Notes: generated by a model from the letters alone, not told the origin. Shown: positions 6,616 to 15,503, numbered from the stretch's first letter. The stretch is DNA of 64,000 bases from Opitutaceae bacterium (GCA_016794785.1 JAEUHC010000009.1:1-64000), one strand, 5' to 3'. Translations and numbers: made by a program.

Positions 6616-9223
6616 TGGATACTTTGCGGGTGGACTGATGCTCTTCGGCTCCCTCGAAAAGGGCGGCATAGCGAGCAAGGGATTTATCCTGCAGCCGCCC
6701 GATCTGCGCGGAGCCAGTATCGCAAACCTGAACGGGTATCAGGAAAAAGTGCGGGCGCTGCTCGCCAACTTGGGCGAAGGACTAAGGGCGCAAATTCAGT
6801 GGACGTGTAACAGCGACTACCGGCAGGAACTCACCCGCTACTTCCGCGAGACGGAACGCACGGCGCATCCTCACATCCGCAAAGTGCGGAGCGAACGATT
6901 CGAGCGGTATTGGCAAAAGATGCACCGGCGCGAGCTGCGCCGGGAGCAAATGGTCCTGTTCATCTCAACGGAAATCACGGGCTACGCCGGCAACCTGAAA
7001 ACCCGCGACGGCCTGGAATCGTATTACGACAAACTTCTTGGCCAACTCCGCGGCCAGTTCGAGGAGCTGACCGGCACAATTCGCACGATCTTCGGAGCGG
7101 ACACTCCGGTGGCACCGATGGATGACCTCGCGCATTTCACCTACTTCACGAAGTTCCTGAACCCTTCCCTCGCAGACCGGTTCGATTTCGATTTTCCCGG
7201 TCAGTTCAATCCGGCTCTCACCATTCAGGAAAATTGCTGGAATGCCGATGGCGTCGGACTCCAAAAAATCGGTTTCTACCTCGATGGTCGTTATCACACG
7301 GTGTTCACTGTCAAACGCTGGCCGAGCCGGACGTATCCCGGCATCGTCTTCCGCCTCACCGGTCTCTCGTTCCTCGACTATCAAATCACCGTCAACATCG
7401 ATCCGCTCCCCGCAAAGCGGGAGGTGGATAACGAAGAGAAAGCCATCGAACGACTGCGCGGCGAATACGAGGACAGCGAGCGGCATTCACTGCTCGTCGC
7501 CATCGGCAAGAAAGAGCGGAAAATTGAATCGCTCTCCACCGGCTTCATCCTGCCGTTCTCCGTCACATACATCATCCGCGTGTGGGACGAAAGCGAACAG
7601 GCTCTCGGCGCGAAGTGTGCCGCGATCAAAAACGCGATCAACACGCTCGGTGGTGCGCAGCATTACGAGTGCGCGTTACCGTCCACCGCGAAGAAACTCT
7701 TCTTCGCCTCATGGCCCGGCTGGACGGGCTCTGGCTACAAACACCGCGCGCTCTATGCCGAGGATGCCTACCTCGCGGACATGCTGCCGTTCTCAGCCAC
7801 TTTCACCGGTCATCTCGGGGAGGCGGAGGCGATCTACGACGGCTCCCAAGGCAATCTCGTTGGCCTTCGCACCTTCATGGGCAATCCGCCAACACCCCAG
7901 CACACGGTGCTGCTCGGCGCGACCGGTGCCGGGAAGTCGATGCACATGCGCGACTTCTTGGAGCAAACGTCGGCCTACTACGATTACACCGTCATTATCG
8001 AGGAGGGTCTTTCTTACGAGGCATTCACCCGCGCGCTCGGTGAGCGTCCCATCATCATTCACCCGGATGGCGATCTCACCATAAACTATTTCGACACCGG
8101 TCGGCTGCCACTCAACCAACTACAAATCGCCAGCGCGGTCGCTCTCGTGTCGCGCATGATTGGCGAGGCCGCCGATGCGGAGGCGCAGCAAATTCGGCAG
8201 GCGGTTGTCGGCCAGTATGTCGGCCAGCTCTATCAGGACGCCTTTGACGATTGGGCGAAGAAGCACGCGAACCTGATGCCGGAAATCGAGCGCATGGCGT
8301 GCGCGGCGCATCGCTGGAAGCTCGCCAAAATGCCGTTGGGCGCAACTGAACTTGAAGCCTACGCGGAACTTCGAGACCGGATCGCGCGCGATGACGACGA
8401 GGGCCAGCAATTCCTAGCCGCGCTGCCGGAGGAGGAAATTACCCGCTTCCTCAAGGAGCCGCAAACCGAGCGCACCGTCATGGCAATGGCGCACACTTAT
8501 TATCGCCCGGAAGATTATCCTGTTCACGCCAGCCTCGTGGAGCTGATGCAATTTTCACGTTTCCCGGAACATAAGAAAGAACAGGTCGATCACCTCGCAA
8601 CGTTGCTCTCGTCCTGGTGCGCGTTCGGCCAATACGGGAAACTTTTCGACGGGCAGACGAACATCTCCCTCACCGGCAAGGTCGCGCATTTCGAGCTGGG
8701 TTACATCCCTGAGCAGGCCACGGAATTGAAGACCGCAGCCGGGTTGCTGGTCACAGGGTTCACCCGTCAGCACATCATCTCCCTTCCGCGTGCGCAGTGG
8801 AAACGTATCCTTTATGAGGAGCTGGCTCGCTTTCTCGACGTGCCGGGTGGCGACAAAATCGTCGCTGAGTCCTACGCACAGCTTCGCAAATTCAACTGCT
8901 GGACCGCTTCCATTGTTCAGCAATACAGCCGGTTTAAGGATGCGCGCATCCGCCCGGTCGTCATCGGCAACAGCAAACAATTTTTCCTCATGCGGCAGTT
9001 TGACCGCAACGACGTGGAAGACATTGCTCGCGACATCGCTCTACCCGAATCGGTCTGCGCCTCGATCCAGAATTACCCGATGCCAGAGCAGCAACCGCCG
9101 GGGAAAAAGTTTTCCAGCATTTGTTTCTTCAGTCCTGTCACCGACCCGCCCCTTTGCGGCACGGTGCGCAACGTCCAACCCAACAAGGATGCACTCGATG
9201 AAAACACGGCCAAATCTGCATAG
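6596..9223 (+). CDS. virB4: VirB4/TraC-like type IV secretion ATPase
   Basis: An 875-residue ATPase, within the usual VirB4/TraC length. Walker A GATGAGKS is at residues 441-448, preceded by the typical VirB4 stretch ending GNPPTPQHTVLLG. The expected Walker B position in the C-terminal half reads RILYEELARFL (EE at 741-742), so the usual Asp-Glu pair is Glu-Glu here. The C-terminus has a conserved-looking LPESVCASIQNYP. VirB4 energises pilus assembly and substrate transfer at the cytoplasmic face. It overlaps virB3 upstream and the lipoprotein gene downstream, showing translational coupling. Confidence 0.9.
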   Translation: MKNGAPNGYFAGGLMLFGSLEKGGIASKGFILQPPDLRGASIANLNGYQEKVRALLANLGEGLRAQIQWTCNSDYRQELTRYFRETERTAHPHIRKVRSERFERYWQKMHRRELRREQMVLFISTEITGYAGNLKTRDGLESYYDKLLGQLRGQFEELTGTIRTIFGADTPVAPMDDLAHFTYFTKFLNPSLADRFDFDFPGQFNPALTIQENCWNADGVGLQKIGFYLDGRYHTVFTVKRWPSRTYPGIVFRLTGLSFLDYQITVNIDPLPAKREVDNEEKAIERLRGEYEDSERHSLLVAIGKKERKIESLSTGFILPFSVTYIIRVWDESEQALGAKCAAIKNAINTLGGAQHYECALPSTAKKLFFASWPGWTGSGYKHRALYAEDAYLADMLPFSATFTGHLGEAEAIYDGSQGNLVGLRTFMGNPPTPQHTVLLGATGAGKSMHMRDFLEQTSAYYDYTVIIEEGLSYEAFTRALGERPIIIHPDGDLTINYFDTGRLPLNQLQIASAVALVSRMIGEAADAEAQQIRQAVVGQYVGQLYQDAFDDWAKKHANLMPEIERMACAAHRWKLAKMPLGATELEAYAELRDRIARDDDEGQQFLAALPEEEITRFLKEPQTERTVMAMAHTYYRPEDYPVHASLVELMQFSRFPEHKKEQVDHLATLLSSWCAFGQYGKLFDGQTNISLTGKVAHFELGYIPEQATELKTAAGLLVTGFTRQHIISLPRAQWKRILYEELARFLDVPGGDKIVAESYAQLRKFNCWTASIVQQYSRFKDARIRPVVIGNSKQFFLMRQFDRNDVEDIARDIALPESVCASIQNYPMPEQQPPGKKFSSICFFSPVTDPPLCGTVRNVQPNKDALDENTAKSA

Positions 9224-9635
9224 GCTCTTCGTGGCCTGCGCGTTCGGGCTCACCGCCCTGGGCTTCTCCGGTTGCAGCACAGCGGGCGGCGTGGCTTCGG
9301 ACATCGGCCTCGCGGGAGCGGGTGGCGTCCTCGGCTACCAGCTTTCCGATGGCAATGCCGGTGTGGCGGCGGCGGGTGCCGCTGGCGGCTATCTCGTCTC
9401 CAAGGTCGCACAATCGCAGGTGCAGAAAGCGGTGAACGAAGCAGAGCAACGCGGCTACGACCGCGCCATGAACCAGTCGGTGAAACAGCAATACTGGATC
9501 ATTCAGAATCAGCAGCGGGCGCAGGATGCCCGCGCCGAAAAATCGGCCCGGCTGGTGCCGGTCGAGCTGCCCGAGACGACAGTCAACGGCGTCATTATCA
9601 AACCCACCGTGGAATACATCCGCGTCGAACCATGA
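9198..9635 (+). CDS. Glycine-zipper lipoprotein, possible VirB7-like subunit
   Basis: A 145-residue lipoprotein. An AAGGA ribosome site (9185-9189) decides the ATG at 9198 over the one at 9189. The signal peptide ends in lipobox GFSGC (Cys at residue 26). After it comes a Gly/Ala-rich zipper (DIGLAGAGGVLGY, then GVAAAGAAGGYLVSK) that could span or pack in a membrane, followed by a charged, coiled-coil-like stretch rich in Gln. Outer-membrane lipoproteins stabilise the VirB9/VirB10 core in type IV systems. The start lies inside the end of virB4. Confidence 0.6.
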   Translation: MKTRPNLHRLFVACAFGLTALGFSGCSTAGGVASDIGLAGAGGVLGYQLSDGNAGVAAAGAAGGYLVSKVAQSQVQKAVNEAEQRGYDRAMNQSVKQQYWIIQNQQRAQDARAEKSARLVPVELPETTVNGVIIKPTVEYIRVEP

Positions 9636-10423
9636 AAACGTATCTCGTAACCGCCTTCATCGCGCTCGCATTTGTGCAACAGGCGCGGGCGCAAATTCCA
9701 GTGACCGATGTCGCCAGCATCGCGAACAGTCAGCTCGCGCAGACTCAGAATATCGCGAAGTGGGTTGAGAGCATCAACAACCTGCGGACTCAGATTAACC
9801 AACTGAACCAGCAGATTAACATTCAGGATGACATCCGTAAATGGACGGGAAGCCCGACGCAGGCGGGTGCCGGGGTCATTCTGGATGTGCTCGGAGAGCA
9901 GGATCTCGCCCGCGACTACGGGCGCGCCAAAGACGCGGTCGTCGGCCTTGCCCGCAGTCTCCAATCTCTGCAAAATACCGCCGATGGAAATTACCGCGCC
10001 ATCAACAGCGTCGATCTGAACGGGAACGAGCTGCAACGCGATCCACTCACGTTCCGGCGCTATTCTGTATTGGACGCGAAACAGGAAAACACCGCGCTCG
10101 TTGTCACTCAAACGCAAGACCGCGAAAAGGAATTACAGACCGAAGTCGCGCTCACGCTCGGCGAGCTGAAAGCCGCCGAGACCGATGCCGAGGTGCAAAA
10201 ACTCTCGGCTAAACTCACCGCGCTCAACGGCCAGCTCGCGCAAGTGGACGCCGCGCGGCGGCGTGAGGTCGATGAAGTCGCACTCCAGAAAATCGCGAAC
10301 GATTCCCGCCTCGAACAAGAGCGGCAAGCTGCCGCCGAGATGGAATCGCGTGATGCTTACCTCTCCAACCAACGCGTTACCGACTACATGAAGACCCTAA
10401 AACTTCGGAGGACCAAACCATGA
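9632..10423 (+). CDS. virB5: VirB5-like periplasmic pilus protein
   Basis: A 263-residue secreted protein with a clean signal peptide (MKTYLVTAFIALAFVQQARA, cleavage before QIPV). The mature part is almost entirely helical and Gln/Asn-rich: an early stretch of repeated QINQLNQQINI, and a later coiled coil at about residues 165-245. That matches VirB5/TraC adhesin-like minor pilins in architecture and gene order more than in sequence. The start overlaps the upstream stop as ATGA. Confidence 0.6.
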   Translation: MKTYLVTAFIALAFVQQARAQIPVTDVASIANSQLAQTQNIAKWVESINNLRTQINQLNQQINIQDDIRKWTGSPTQAGAGVILDVLGEQDLARDYGRAKDAVVGLARSLQSLQNTADGNYRAINSVDLNGNELQRDPLTFRRYSVLDAKQENTALVVTQTQDREKELQTEVALTLGELKAAETDAEVQKLSAKLTALNGQLAQVDAARRREVDEVALQKIANDSRLEQERQAAAEMESRDAYLSNQRVTDYMKTLKLRRTKP

Positions 10424-10683
10424 AACTCCAACTGCTGATTGTTGCCCTGATCCTGTCCGCTCTGCTCGCCGGGTGCGGTCCGTCGAAAGCCGAACGCGAC
10501 GCCCAGGAACGTGCTCGCATCGAGTTGGAGGAGAAAACGCGGCGCGAGGCTGAAGCCGCAAACAAAGCGATCACGGAAAACAACAAGAAGCTCGGGCGGA
10601 AGCCGCCAGCGATAGACCTCGGCGTCCCTCCCGCCACGGAGCCCACGCCTCCACCTGCTCCCGCACCGAAGTCGAAGGAATAA
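10420..10683 (+). CDS. Small lipoprotein of the secretion operon
   Basis: An 87-residue lipoprotein with signal sequence MKLQLLIVALILSALLAGC (lipobox LAGC, Cys 19). A highly charged helix (KAERDAQERARIELEEKTRR) follows, and the tail is Pro-rich (PPATEPTPPPAPAP). GGAGG sits 8 bases before the ATG, and the ATG overlaps the virB5 stop. Entry-exclusion and VirB7-type lipoproteins can look like this; the exact role is not determined. Confidence 0.65.
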   Translation: MKLQLLIVALILSALLAGCGPSKAERDAQERARIELEEKTRREAEAANKAITENNKKLGRKPPAIDLGVPPATEPTPPPAPAPKSKE

Positions 10684-10699
10684 GACGGCCTGCCTCGTC

Positions 10700-11623
10700 A
10701 TGGACATCTACCTACCAACGCTTGAGGGCAAGATGATCGCGCTCGTCGCGGCGTTTCGCATCATCGTCTTCGCGATCATGGTGGTCGGGTTGGTGTGCTA
10801 CATGGCAAATGGGCAACCGACTGGCTCCGGTATCGTGAAGACGCTCGCCAAGGCGTTGGTGATCGTCGCGGCCATCGCGACAATGGATCGGTGGTTTCAG
10901 CGCACCGAAGATGTCTTCCTTGCCGTCGCCGAATACGTCGATCCCGGCTACAACGAAAACCCCACGTCTTCGTCCGATAAAATTCGGGAGTCCACCACCA
11001 CCAACCCGGAGGGGCAGGAGTGGTCATGGCGCAGGTTGAACGAGTCGATCTACCAAGCCGTCTCCAACGCGCTCGCGAATATCTTCATTTACGTCGGCAC
11101 GCTCATCACGGTGCCGATGCTGATCCTGCAATACATCCTCCGCTGGCTGCTCTACCTCGTGACGCCCTTTGCCCTGGCAATGTTCATGGTGCCGGGCATG
11201 AGCGGAATCGCGATTCGGTTTCTCCAGCAATTGATTGCGATCCTCGCGTGGCCGATTGGCTTTGCGCTCACGAATCTCGTGGCGCTGGCGATCTGGACTG
11301 ATTTCCGCAATGCGGTCGGGGCGAATCCCCAGAACGCGAGTGATGTCATGTATTCGCCTCTGCTCAATCTCATGGGCGGCATCCTTGCCACGATCATGAT
11401 TGTCGTGGGGATGATTGCCACCCCGTTGGTCATGCAGCGGCTCTTCGCGCAGGGGCAGGCATTCACTGGCGCGTCGGGAAATCCAGCCGCGATGGTGCGC
11501 GGAGCTGCGAGCGTCATGCCGTCACTCGGCCGCTCCGGTGGCGGGCGGGCCGCGTCTCATGCCTCGTCGCCCACACCACCTGCTCCTCCTCCGCTCGCGC
11601 CCGGTGCGGCGCCGGGAATCTGA
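10700..11623 (+). CDS. virB6: VirB6/TrbL-like polytopic membrane protein
   Basis: A 307-residue protein with about five to six membrane segments (around residues 10-34, 48-66, 120-165 as a long double span, 170-200 and 214-240). A cytoplasmic or periplasmic loop rich in Thr/Ser/Asn lies near residues 85-110, and the last 50 residues are Pro/Ala-rich and low in complexity. VirB6/TrbL family proteins form the inner-membrane part of the translocation channel. Assigned from topology, length and its position just before VirB8. Confidence 0.7.
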   Translation: MDIYLPTLEGKMIALVAAFRIIVFAIMVVGLVCYMANGQPTGSGIVKTLAKALVIVAAIATMDRWFQRTEDVFLAVAEYVDPGYNENPTSSSDKIRESTTTNPEGQEWSWRRLNESIYQAVSNALANIFIYVGTLITVPMLILQYILRWLLYLVTPFALAMFMVPGMSGIAIRFLQQLIAILAWPIGFALTNLVALAIWTDFRNAVGANPQNASDVMYSPLLNLMGGILATIMIVVGMIATPLVMQRLFAQGQAFTGASGNPAAMVRGAASVMPSLGRSGGGRAASHASSPTPPAPPPLAPGAAPGI

Positions 11624-11626
11624 GCC

Positions 11627-12298
11627 ATGAACACTGCTGAATCACTGAACGAAACGCCGGTCGATCAGACCAAGCGCCTGCCTGCCGTGGTCGGCAGCAA
11701 ATCGGGTTTCTCGCCGACGCGACTCTTCGCCGACAACGCTTTCGCTGCACGCATGTGGTTCCTCGTCGCGTGTGCCGCCCTCGGATTTTGCTTTCTCCAA
11801 CCCTACCTCATCATCAGCGCGTATCGGATGCGTGAACGGGTCGTCGTCATGGATGGAGCCGGCACTTTCTCCGTCTCGCCGCTCCTCGGATTTGAGGAGG
11901 CGAAAGACCTTCATCAAGCGATGGCACTCTGGGCCACGCTCGCGCTCCTCGAGCGCAACCCTCGCGACTTCGACTATCCAGATATGCTGAAAAAGCTCTA
12001 TCTGGCCGACGCGTTTAATCGCGCTCAGAGCGAACGCGACCAATCGCGCCCGGAGTTTGATTTGAAATCCATTCACCAAAAACCCGAGGTCTTCAAAATC
12101 GACGTGCTGCGCACTCGCGAAGACCGCGTGTTGGTGAAGGTCGAAGGCCAGTTGATCCGCACCGGTGTTTTCGAGAATCAAACGTTCACTGAGTCCCCAA
12201 AATTCACGCTCAACCTAACCTTGGTGCGCAATCCCGACATGCTCGCCAACAAGCGTTATCCCCTTGGCGTATGGAGCTACGAATACACCCAACTCTGA
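11627..12298 (+). CDS. virB8: VirB8-like inner-membrane assembly factor
   Basis: A 223-residue protein with a short cytoplasmic N-terminus (about 45 residues), a single membrane anchor (WFLVACAALGFCFLQPYLII) and a periplasmic domain of about 150 residues. It is followed directly by VirB9- and VirB10-like genes. VirB8 nucleates the channel and contacts VirB10. Its length matches the family (about 220-240). It begins 3 bases after virB6. Confidence 0.65.
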   Translation: MNTAESLNETPVDQTKRLPAVVGSKSGFSPTRLFADNAFAARMWFLVACAALGFCFLQPYLIISAYRMRERVVVMDGAGTFSVSPLLGFEEAKDLHQAMALWATLALLERNPRDFDYPDMLKKLYLADAFNRAQSERDQSRPEFDLKSIHQKPEVFKIDVLRTREDRVLVKVEGQLIRTGVFENQTFTESPKFTLNLTLVRNPDMLANKRYPLGVWSYEYTQL

Positions 12299-13134
12299 TG
12301 CTCGGCTGTCTGTTGGTCGCCGCCTCCGCTTTCGCGGCGAGCCGTCCGCAGGTCATCAAGCAATTCCCGCTGGACGAGCGCACCGTCTATGAAATTCCCA
12401 TCGGGACCGATGTGCCGACGACGCTCATGTTTCCCTCCGCGATCACGGCCATCGAAGGTGCAAACATTTCCGGCAACCCCGAAACGCTTGCGCCCGTGCT
12501 GCTGGCTTACACGCCGGGCCGTTACTTCTTCAGCGTGCGCGCCGTAGAGCCAAATGCGAAAGCGGCGATCAACGTGGTGTGGAAAAACCGGACATTCGTC
12601 CTGCGGTTCGCGGTGTCGGAACAGCCATATGGCTCGGTTACTTTCTACGAAGATGAATTGGCCGGGCGAAACACGAACCTGCAACGGCGCGTGTCGCCGG
12701 ATGTGTTGCTCGGTCTGTTGGACCGGGCGAAAAGTCATCGCCTCGTGGAGATGCAATACCCGGAGGCGGTCCAGCAAATCGACCACGGCGCTCCTGGCGA
12801 CGTTACCCTCTACAAGGATTTCCGTGTGACGGTGGAAGAGGTCTTCCGTTTCGATCCCGAGGATACGGTGGTTTTCAGGCTCCGGTTGGAAAACTCTGGC
12901 GAGTCGGAAGTCATCTATCAGCCGCAACGCCTGGCCGCGCGCGTCGGCGTGCAGGTGTATCACGCCTCAATCGCAGATGCGTCCGGGATCATCCCGCCGA
13001 AAGCCACTACCACCGCGTTTTTCGCGATCACGGGGACCCCCACGGGTGGGCGAGCGAACCTCAGCATTAAAAACCGATTCAGCATCATCGTTCCACGCGT
13101 AGAGCGCGACGCGCGGCTGGTCCTCCCTCAGTAA
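12271..13134 (+). CDS. virB9: VirB9/TrbG-like outer-membrane core component
   Basis: A 287-residue secreted protein. From the ATG at 12271 the signal peptide is MELRIHPTLMLGCLLVAASAFA; the ATG at 12298 (TGATG with the virB8 stop) is an alternative but lacks basic residues. The mature part is beta-rich, with strands such as TVYEIPIGTDVPTTLMFPSAITAIEG near the start, as seen in VirB9/TraK secretin-like folds, and a C-terminal domain containing NRFSIIVPRV. With VirB10 and lipoproteins this family forms the ring spanning the periplasm. Its sequence is divergent, so gene order carries much of the call. Confidence 0.65.
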   Translation: MELRIHPTLMLGCLLVAASAFAASRPQVIKQFPLDERTVYEIPIGTDVPTTLMFPSAITAIEGANISGNPETLAPVLLAYTPGRYFFSVRAVEPNAKAAINVVWKNRTFVLRFAVSEQPYGSVTFYEDELAGRNTNLQRRVSPDVLLGLLDRAKSHRLVEMQYPEAVQQIDHGAPGDVTLYKDFRVTVEEVFRFDPEDTVVFRLRLENSGESEVIYQPQRLAARVGVQVYHASIADASGIIPPKATTTAFFAITGTPTGGRANLSIKNRFSIIVPRVERDARLVLPQ

Positions 13135-14186
13135 TGAAAACGCTCTGGCCCTTCCTCAAGTCGCCTACCGGCAACGTCACCGTCTTCATGGTGTTGGTCG
13201 CCGTGGGTGGAATGATGATCTATCGCGGCAACGCCCGCGAGCGGGCTAAGGCAGAACAAATGACGACGGTGGCGAGCGCGGAGAATCCGGCGCAGCGGCA
13301 TACCTTTGCCCGCGATGGGCAGTTGCTGAAAATCCCACCGCCGCCGCGAGCTGGCGAACGTCCGGCCGCAGAGGTGCGCAGTGGCGAGTCGCGGCCCCAC
13401 GCCGCGCGCCAACCCGGCGATGGCAAGAAAGAAGCTCGCCCGGTGGTGCTTCCGATCAGTGTTTACTCCGGCGCGGGCGATGCCCTGCCGACGCTCTCGA
13501 ACACTTACGCACCTTTTGGCCGTATGATTCCCTGCGAGACGGTCATCACGTTGGAGTCCTCCAAACTCGATACCCCCGTTGTTGGGCTCGTCACCGAAGA
13601 TGTCTGGCACGATGGCCGTTTGGTCATCCCGGCTGGGACAGAAGTTCACGGGCGCGCATCGCTCGATCGCTCGCGCGAACGCATCGCCGCCTCTGGTCGT
13701 TGGGTGGTCGTGTGGCGCGACGGTAGTCCGCTCAACGGCACGGAGTTGGTCTTGAATGGCATCGCTCTGGATCGTCAAAAAGACGACGTGACCGGTGAAT
13801 TTGGCCTGCGCGACGGCTCCGCCGGACTCGTCGGTCAACTTATCAAGTCGGACAATTTGCAGGAGATTAAACTCTTCGCCTCCACATTTCTCTCGGGCAT
13901 GGCGAGCGGCTTGCAGGAAATGCGTAACCAAGGGACGGCCTTCGGTGACAGCGTGCAGGTGCCGGTCGCCTCCGGGCGCAACGCCGCTTTGCAGGGCACG
14001 GCCGACGTGCTGAACCTCTACGCCCAACGCATCCAAGAGGTGGTCGCGCGGGATGGTTTCTACGTCCGCGTGCCTGCCGGGAAACAGTTCTACCTCTACG
14101 TGACGGAAACCATCGACCAAGCCACCGGCACGCGGGGAAACCAGCGCATCGCCGAAATTTGGAGGAACGAAAATGCGAAGAAATAG
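13134..14186 (+). CDS. virB10: VirB10/TraB-like core channel protein
   Basis: A 350-residue protein with a short cytoplasmic N-terminus, one membrane span (TVFMVLVAVGGMMIY, residues about 16-30), a Pro/Arg-rich periplasmic linker (residues 65-100) and a C-terminal VirB10 domain. That domain shows typical features: PFGRMIPCETVITLESS, TPVVGLVTEDVW, LVIPAGTEVHGRAS, and a final VPAGKQFYLYVTE. VirB10 links inner and outer membranes and gates the channel. The start overlaps the virB9 stop (TAATG). Confidence 0.85.
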   Translation: MKTLWPFLKSPTGNVTVFMVLVAVGGMMIYRGNARERAKAEQMTTVASAENPAQRHTFARDGQLLKIPPPPRAGERPAAEVRSGESRPHAARQPGDGKKEARPVVLPISVYSGAGDALPTLSNTYAPFGRMIPCETVITLESSKLDTPVVGLVTEDVWHDGRLVIPAGTEVHGRASLDRSRERIAASGRWVVVWRDGSPLNGTELVLNGIALDRQKDDVTGEFGLRDGSAGLVGQLIKSDNLQEIKLFASTFLSGMASGLQEMRNQGTAFGDSVQVPVASGRNAALQGTADVLNLYAQRIQEVVARDGFYVRVPAGKQFYLYVTETIDQATGTRGNQRIAEIWRNENAKK

Positions 14187-14688
14187 CCTGTTGATTTGCA
14201 TCGCGGTCGTGTCGCTCTGCGCCGGCTGCCAGACACAAGTGAAAACCGCGAAGGCACCGCCGCCGCGCGTCGAGCCGCCCTCGGCACCGGTGGCCGGCAC
14301 CGACCTCGATCCTCATAACGTCGAGAAAGTGCGCGTCGGTGAGACGTTGAAGGCGTATCCCATCGGGCGCTTTGTCGATCCCAACGACCCAAATGTGATG
14401 CATGAATCGCATGTCGTGTATCGCAAGGAAGCGGGAGCCGGTTGGAACCTTACGCCCAACGCACCCACGGTGGTGCCGCTCGGGCCGGTGCTCGCTGTCG
14501 CCGATCCCGCAACGCAGCCCAATCCGCTCCCGGCGGAATGGGAAAAGAAAGTTGCTGAGCAGAATCAACTCATGGCCTCGCTCATCGAGCAAAACGAGGC
14601 GCTGGCCGCCGAGTTGAGCAAACTCGGCAAGGAAATCGCCGAGCTGCGCCGCAAATCCACCGAAACCAAACCGGAAGGTGGACAATGA
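14173..14688 (+). CDS. Coiled-coil lipoprotein, secretion operon
   Basis: A 171-residue lipoprotein: signal peptide with lipobox CAGC (Cys at about residue 19), a Pro-rich linker, a middle domain (VGETLKAYPIGRFVDPNDPNVMHESHVVYR) and a coiled coil near 117-160 (EKKVAEQNQLMASLIEQNEALAAEL). The middle domain resembles a small conserved segment seen beside VirB10 genes in other conjugative operons, but I cannot name the family. It overlaps virB10 by 14 bases, so it is probably part of the outer core. Confidence 0.6.
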   Translation: MRRNSLLICIAVVSLCAGCQTQVKTAKAPPPRVEPPSAPVAGTDLDPHNVEKVRVGETLKAYPIGRFVDPNDPNVMHESHVVYRKEAGAGWNLTPNAPTVVPLGPVLAVADPATQPNPLPAEWEKKVAEQNQLMASLIEQNEALAAELSKLGKEIAELRRKSTETKPEGGQ

Positions 14689-14951
14689 CCACGGAACTCA
14701 AGACCGCGCCCGACTTGGATGAACTGGTGCGGCAACTGCCGCCGCACCTACGGGAAAATTTCGAGAAAGCCGACGCCCAGGTGCGCGACCTCTACGGGGC
14801 CAGCCCCGGTGTCACCGCGCTGATGCGGCTTTGGCTCGCCTGCGGCACGTCGTCGCAAATTCGCGTAGAGTTCGAGCGCGCGGTCCTCGACATCAAACGT
14901 CGCGATTTGAATCCAAACGAGGAGGGAGACTTCGATGAAGATTCACTCTGA
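14685..14951 (+). CDS. Small hypothetical protein in the secretion operon
   Basis: An 88-residue, acidic, helical and soluble protein with no signal peptide. Its ATG overlaps the upstream stop (ATGA). The sequence has a Leu-rich N-terminal helix (DLDELVRQLPPHLRENF) and an acidic C-terminal tail (NPNEEGDFDEDSL). Family unknown; it is retained as part of the operon by its overlap and codon use. Confidence 0.55.
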   Translation: MTTELKTAPDLDELVRQLPPHLRENFEKADAQVRDLYGASPGVTALMRLWLACGTSSQIRVEFERAVLDIKRRDLNPNEEGDFDEDSL

Positions 14952-15057
14952 AAAACACTTTGGGCGATCCTCGCCCAAACAAGGTCAAGTGCCACTGGCG
15001 ACCAGCCGCCTTGAGTTCAAAATGGCTGGGGAAAATAAGGAGGCAATATGCCACTAA
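14935..15057 (+). CDS. Possible 40-residue ORF bridging two operon genes
   Basis: An ATG at 14935 with a strong GGAGGG ribosome site about 8 bases upstream opens a 40-codon frame (begins MKIHSEKHFGR, ends NKEAICH). It overlaps the previous gene by 17 bases and the next gene by 10. The good ribosome site and the overlaps favour translation; the peptide has no recognised family. It could equally be a coupling device that carries ribosomes across the gap. Confidence 0.35.
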   Translation: MKIHSEKHFGRSSPKQGQVPLATSRLEFKMAGENKEAICH

Positions 15058-15416
15058 AACAACAAGTCGCCGACAAGAAGGCGCAGGAACCCACGATCCG
15101 CACGAACCCTGAGATCGACGCCAAGATCGACGAGTTCATCAAAGAAAACCCGAAGCTCTTGGAGTATTACCAAGGGCTCCCGAAGGAGGTGCTTATCCGC
15201 AAGCTGATCCTCGGGAAAATGCAGCGGGCCGGATACGCCAATCAGCGCAACCAAGAGATCATCGCCTGGGTCGAGGAGAATCCTGAGATCAAGGCAAAGA
15301 TTGAGGCGCGCGTGAAGAACGTGCCGGAGGCCAACCGTCAGCGCGCGTTCATCACGGCCGCGAAGTCGGAGGCGATGAACCAGACGGTCAAATCGTCGCA
15401 GGGAGTTCGCGCGTAA
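15048..15416 (+). CDS. Small charged helical protein, last gene of the operon
   Basis: A 122-residue soluble protein, rich in Lys, Glu and Gln, with no signal peptide. A strong AAGGAGG lies 5 bases before the ATG. The middle (EFIKENPKLLEYYQGLPKEV) and the later VEENPEIKAKIEARVK repeat a similar pattern (EN-P-ELK/IKAKIE), perhaps an internal duplication. I recognise no family. A Rho-independent terminator follows 21 bases after the stop, so it closes the operon. Confidence 0.65.
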   Translation: MPLKQQVADKKAQEPTIRTNPEIDAKIDEFIKENPKLLEYYQGLPKEVLIRKLILGKMQRAGYANQRNQEIIAWVEENPEIKAKIEARVKNVPEANRQRAFITAAKSEAMNQTVKSSQGVRA

Positions 15417-15437
15417 CCGTCGTGCGGTTCTTTACGG

Positions 15438-15469
15438 GCGGCGGGGGCTTCGGCTCCCGCCGCTTTTTT
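15438..15469 (+). terminator. Rho-independent terminator of the conjugation operon
   Basis: An 11-base-pair stem (GCGGCGGGGGC / GCTCCCGCCGC, one G-T pair) with a TTCG loop, followed by six T. It lies right after the last operon gene. Confidence 0.9.
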
Positions 15470-15480
15470 GTGCATACAAA

Positions 15481-15503
15481 TTGGAGCGAAATGATCGCTC
15501 CAA
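15481..15503. promoter_or_regulatory. Perfect inverted repeat between terminator and att site
   Basis: TTGGAGCGA and TCGCTCCAA form a perfect 9-base inverted repeat around AATGA. It lies 24 bases before the first att-like repeat. A recombination-directionality or regulator site is possible; there is no T-tract and no gene nearby. Confidence 0.4.
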
